Shown here in pieces: positions 4,073-6,123 of a stretch of 6,123 nucleotides of DNA. The notes under the pieces were generated by a model that saw only the letters and a program-made list of their open reading frames with translations, was not told where the DNA came from and searched no databases. Source of the DNA: an uncultured bacterium (GTDB lineage Bacteria; Bacteroidota; Bacteroidia; CAILMK01). Location of the stretch: positions 1 to 6,123 of the forward strand of contig CAILMK010000734.1 in NCBI GenBank assembly GCA_903835275.1, in the 5' to 3' direction. Numbering within the stretch: the first letter of the stretch is position 1; every line of letters starts with the position of its first letter. The translations under genes and the position numbers were made by a program.

Positions 4073-6123
4073 ATGTCCAAACTTACTTCTGTATTCAGTG
4101 CCTTTGCACTAAATTTTTTATTCTTTTTGATTTCCTTTAATGCAAATGCGCAGAAGGCTCGTTGTTATACTGATGAAAACTTGCAGGCACAGTTCAAACT
4201 TCACCCTGAATGGATTAAACTGCAGCAACATGCAGACTCCCTGGGAGATGCTCGCCAGAATGCAATGGCAAAGTCAACAGATACAACAGTACGAATTGTA
4301 CCCGTAGTTTTTCATGTTATACACGAATATGGGAAGGAAAACATCAGCAAGCAAATTATTTTAGACCAGTTGGCAACACTTAACCTGTGCTACAGAGATA
4401 GGAATTCGGATACATCATCCGTTCGTCCCCTATTCAAATCGTATAAAGCAGATTTTTATTATCAGTTTGTACTAGCCACCATTGATCCCCAAGGAAAATG
4501 TACTGATGGGATTGACAGGATCTATTCAACAAACACTGAAGCCGCGAACGATACAAGCATAAAAAAACTTGCCTGGTGGGATAATACAAAATACCTGAAC
4601 ATCTGGATAGTAAAAGCCATTCATATTGATACTTTTAAAAACACAACCGTCCTTGGTTATTCGCAGTTTCCGTACCTTTCCAACTCCGCTGCAAAAACCG
4701 ACGGAGTGGTAGTCATTGCCTCAAGTATGGGCACCGGCCAGCATACACTCGTTCACGAAATCGGCCATTGGCTTGGATTATACCATCCATTCCAGGGAGG
4801 ATGTTTTGGTGGCGATCATGTAGCTGATACCCCTCCTGTAGACTCCGCATCTTTCGGATGCCCCACTACAAATAACACCTGCCATAATGATAATCCCGAC
4901 CTTCCCGACATGGTGGAAAATTTCATGGATTATGCAGACTGCAGCCATTTATTTACCAATGGTCAAAAAACATGGAGTGATGATCAAATGGCGTTATACA
5001 GGACAAATATCATTTCATCAAAAAATCTTGCAGCAACCGGAGCTGACGGAATAACAGTTGCTTCAAAAGGCTGTATTCCTATCCCTGATTTTTATTCCAG
5101 TACTACACAAATCTGCCCCGGAGGAACTGTTAATTTTATTGACAATTCATATAATACTGCACAAAGATCTTATTCGTGGTCTTTTAATGGTGGCAGCCCG
5201 GGATCGGATACCAGTGCAAGCCCATCCGTTACCTACAATTCATCGGGCAGGTATTCAGTAACCCTGGTTACGAAGAATAGCAATGGGAGCAACTCCATTA
5301 CCAAAACCAATTATATTGATGTGCTACCGGCTGTAAGCAGTTTAAAAGCACCGCAGGTGCAAGGATTTGAAAGCGGGTCCCTGCAATCCATAAATTACAG
5401 GATTCCCATCGGGAACGGTGGTCTCAACTGGCAAATTACCGGTTCTGCAGCAGCTACGGGTTCCCGCTGTATTTATTTTGATAATTTTGATGCAAGCTAC
5501 GGGGCTACCTATTCATTTATTTTACCAGCAATGGATTTAAGTGCATCAGGGTCGTCAACACTTTGGTTCAACGCTGCTTATGCCAGACGTGGTGCAAGCT
5601 CTACTGATGTGCTTCAAATATTCGCATCCACTGACTGTGGAAATACTTTTACGAGTGTTCTTTATAAATCCAGTGTCAAACTTGCAACTACCACAAAATT
5701 TTATTCCGGAACACCATATACTCCAAACTCCGCAGACTGGAAAAAGTTTGTTGTCAGCCTCGCCAGTTATAGTCCTGAAAAAAACCTGATACTGAGATTT
5801 GATTTTTCAAGTTTCGGAGGAAACAATATCTATATTGATGATATCAATGTTGGGGTAAATACGGGAATTGAAGAAGAAAGTGCCGGAAGCACAGAAATAT
5901 CCGTGTATCCTAACCCTTCCTCGGATTTTATCACCTTGAATTTAAAATCTGAAAAGCCTTCACTTTCCTCAATAAAAATATTTGACTTGATGGGAAGAAA
6001 TGTTTTTAGCAAAAACAATGTGAGTTTACCGGTAGGTTCATTCGATATGAACTTTACAAGGCAGGAGATCAATGCGATCAACCCTGGAGTCTATTTTATT
6101 CGGGTACAGACATCCGATGGAAT
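4073..6123 (+). CDS. T9SS-secreted M43 (cytophagalysin-like) zinc metalloprotease with PKD domain; 3' end outside the window
   Basis: The frame is open for 683 codons to the window edge. Residues 1-26 are a signal peptide (hydrophobic core, then NANA before Gln27). About 75-315 is a metzincin protease domain: HEIGHWLGLYH at 228-238 gives zinc ligands His228, His232 and His238 with catalytic Glu229, and NFMDY at 283-287 is the Met-turn (Met285). Cysteines 244, 263, 270 and 290 lie where the M43B family forms disulfides. A PKD domain covers about 337-418 (GTVNFIDNS, YSWSFNGG, TYNSSGRYSVTL). About 428-595 is a beta-sandwich region ending IYIDDINV, resembling MAM/jelly-roll modules. From about 607 a type A T9SS sorting domain begins (VYPNPSSD, PGVYFIRV); probably only a few residues are missing. 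The family hydrolyses proteins outside the cell; the substrate here is unknown. All key catalytic residues are present, so it should be active. The ATG is chosen because the signal peptide starts directly there. Confidence 0.9.
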   Translation, partial: MSKLTSVFSAFALNFLFFLISFNANAQKARCYTDENLQAQFKLHPEWIKLQQHADSLGDARQNAMAKSTDTTVRIVPVVFHVIHEYGKENISKQIILDQLATLNLCYRDRNSDTSSVRPLFKSYKADFYYQFVLATIDPQGKCTDGIDRIYSTNTEAANDTSIKKLAWWDNTKYLNIWIVKAIHIDTFKNTTVLGYSQFPYLSNSAAKTDGVVVIASSMGTGQHTLVHEIGHWLGLYHPFQGGCFGGDHVADTPPVDSASFGCPTTNNTCHNDNPDLPDMVENFMDYADCSHLFTNGQKTWSDDQMALYRTNIISSKNLAATGADGITVASKGCIPIPDFYSSTTQICPGGTVNFIDNSYNTAQRSYSWSFNGGSPGSDTSASPSVTYNSSGRYSVTLVTKNSNGSNSITKTNYIDVLPAVSSLKAPQVQGFESGSLQSINYRIPIGNGGLNWQITGSAAATGSRCIYFDNFDASYGATYSFILPAMDLSASGSSTLWFNAAYARRGASSTDVLQIFASTDCGNTFTSVLYKSSVKLATTTKFYSGTPYTPNSADWKKFVVSLASYSPEKNLILRFDFSSFGGNNIYIDDINVGVNTGIEEESAGSTEISVYPNPSSDFITLNLKSEKPSLSSIKIFDLMGRNVFSKNNVSLPVGSFDMNFTRQEINAINPGVYFIRVQTSDG

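Noticed and set aside
5058..6081. Open frames at 5058-5261, 5541-5789 and minus-strand 5830-6081
   Set aside because: All overlap the M43 protease frame, which has clear domains and continues to the window edge; the others show no protein-like character.
1..6123. CRISPR array, insertion sequence or integrase gene
   Set aside because: No regularly spaced short repeats, no transposase or recombinase motifs in any complete frame, and no terminal inverted repeats with target duplication were seen.

Overview
The window looks like chromosomal DNA from a member of the Bacteroidota, probably an environmental Chitinophagia, Sphingobacteriia or Cytophagia type (the rank is a guess). Two large secreted proteins end in type IX secretion (T9SS) C-terminal sorting domains, start codons lack a clear Shine-Dalgarno sequence, and several genes are preceded by the Bacteroidota -7 box TAnnTTTG. 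Intergenic DNA is AT-rich.

Layout: (1) bases 1-195 hold the 3' end of an unrecognised gene on the + strand. (2) Bases 250-427 and 2608-2803 are two diverged copies of a direct repeat. Each copy carries a hairpin with a T-run in the minus direction and a block resembling the 3' end of a tRNA. (3) Between them lies one minus-strand gene (639-2519) for a secreted clan GH-A-like glycoside hydrolase with a T9SS tail, with a likely terminator at 552-573. (4) Bases 2889-3716 resemble an integron-type gene cassette: a core-like site, a PaiB-family FMN-binding protein (2933-3601), and a 99-bp attC-like imperfect hairpin ending in a second copy of the core. (5) A minus-strand tRNA-Leu(CAG) occupies 3848-3934, with its CCA end inside a perfect 17-bp inverted repeat. 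(6) Divergent from it, from 4073 to the right edge, is a T9SS-exported M43 (cytophagalysin-like) metalloprotease with a PKD domain. The window ends inside its sorting domain.

The two exported enzymes fit a polymer-degrading lifestyle, but no shared operon or pathway is visible; every gene is a separate transcription unit. The main interest lies between the genes. The stretch from about 250 to 3940 looks like an integration-prone region next to a tRNA gene: tRNA-3'-end-like repeats flank the hydrolase, and a low-GC cassette-like unit sits beside them. No integrase, transposase or CRISPR array is present in the window.
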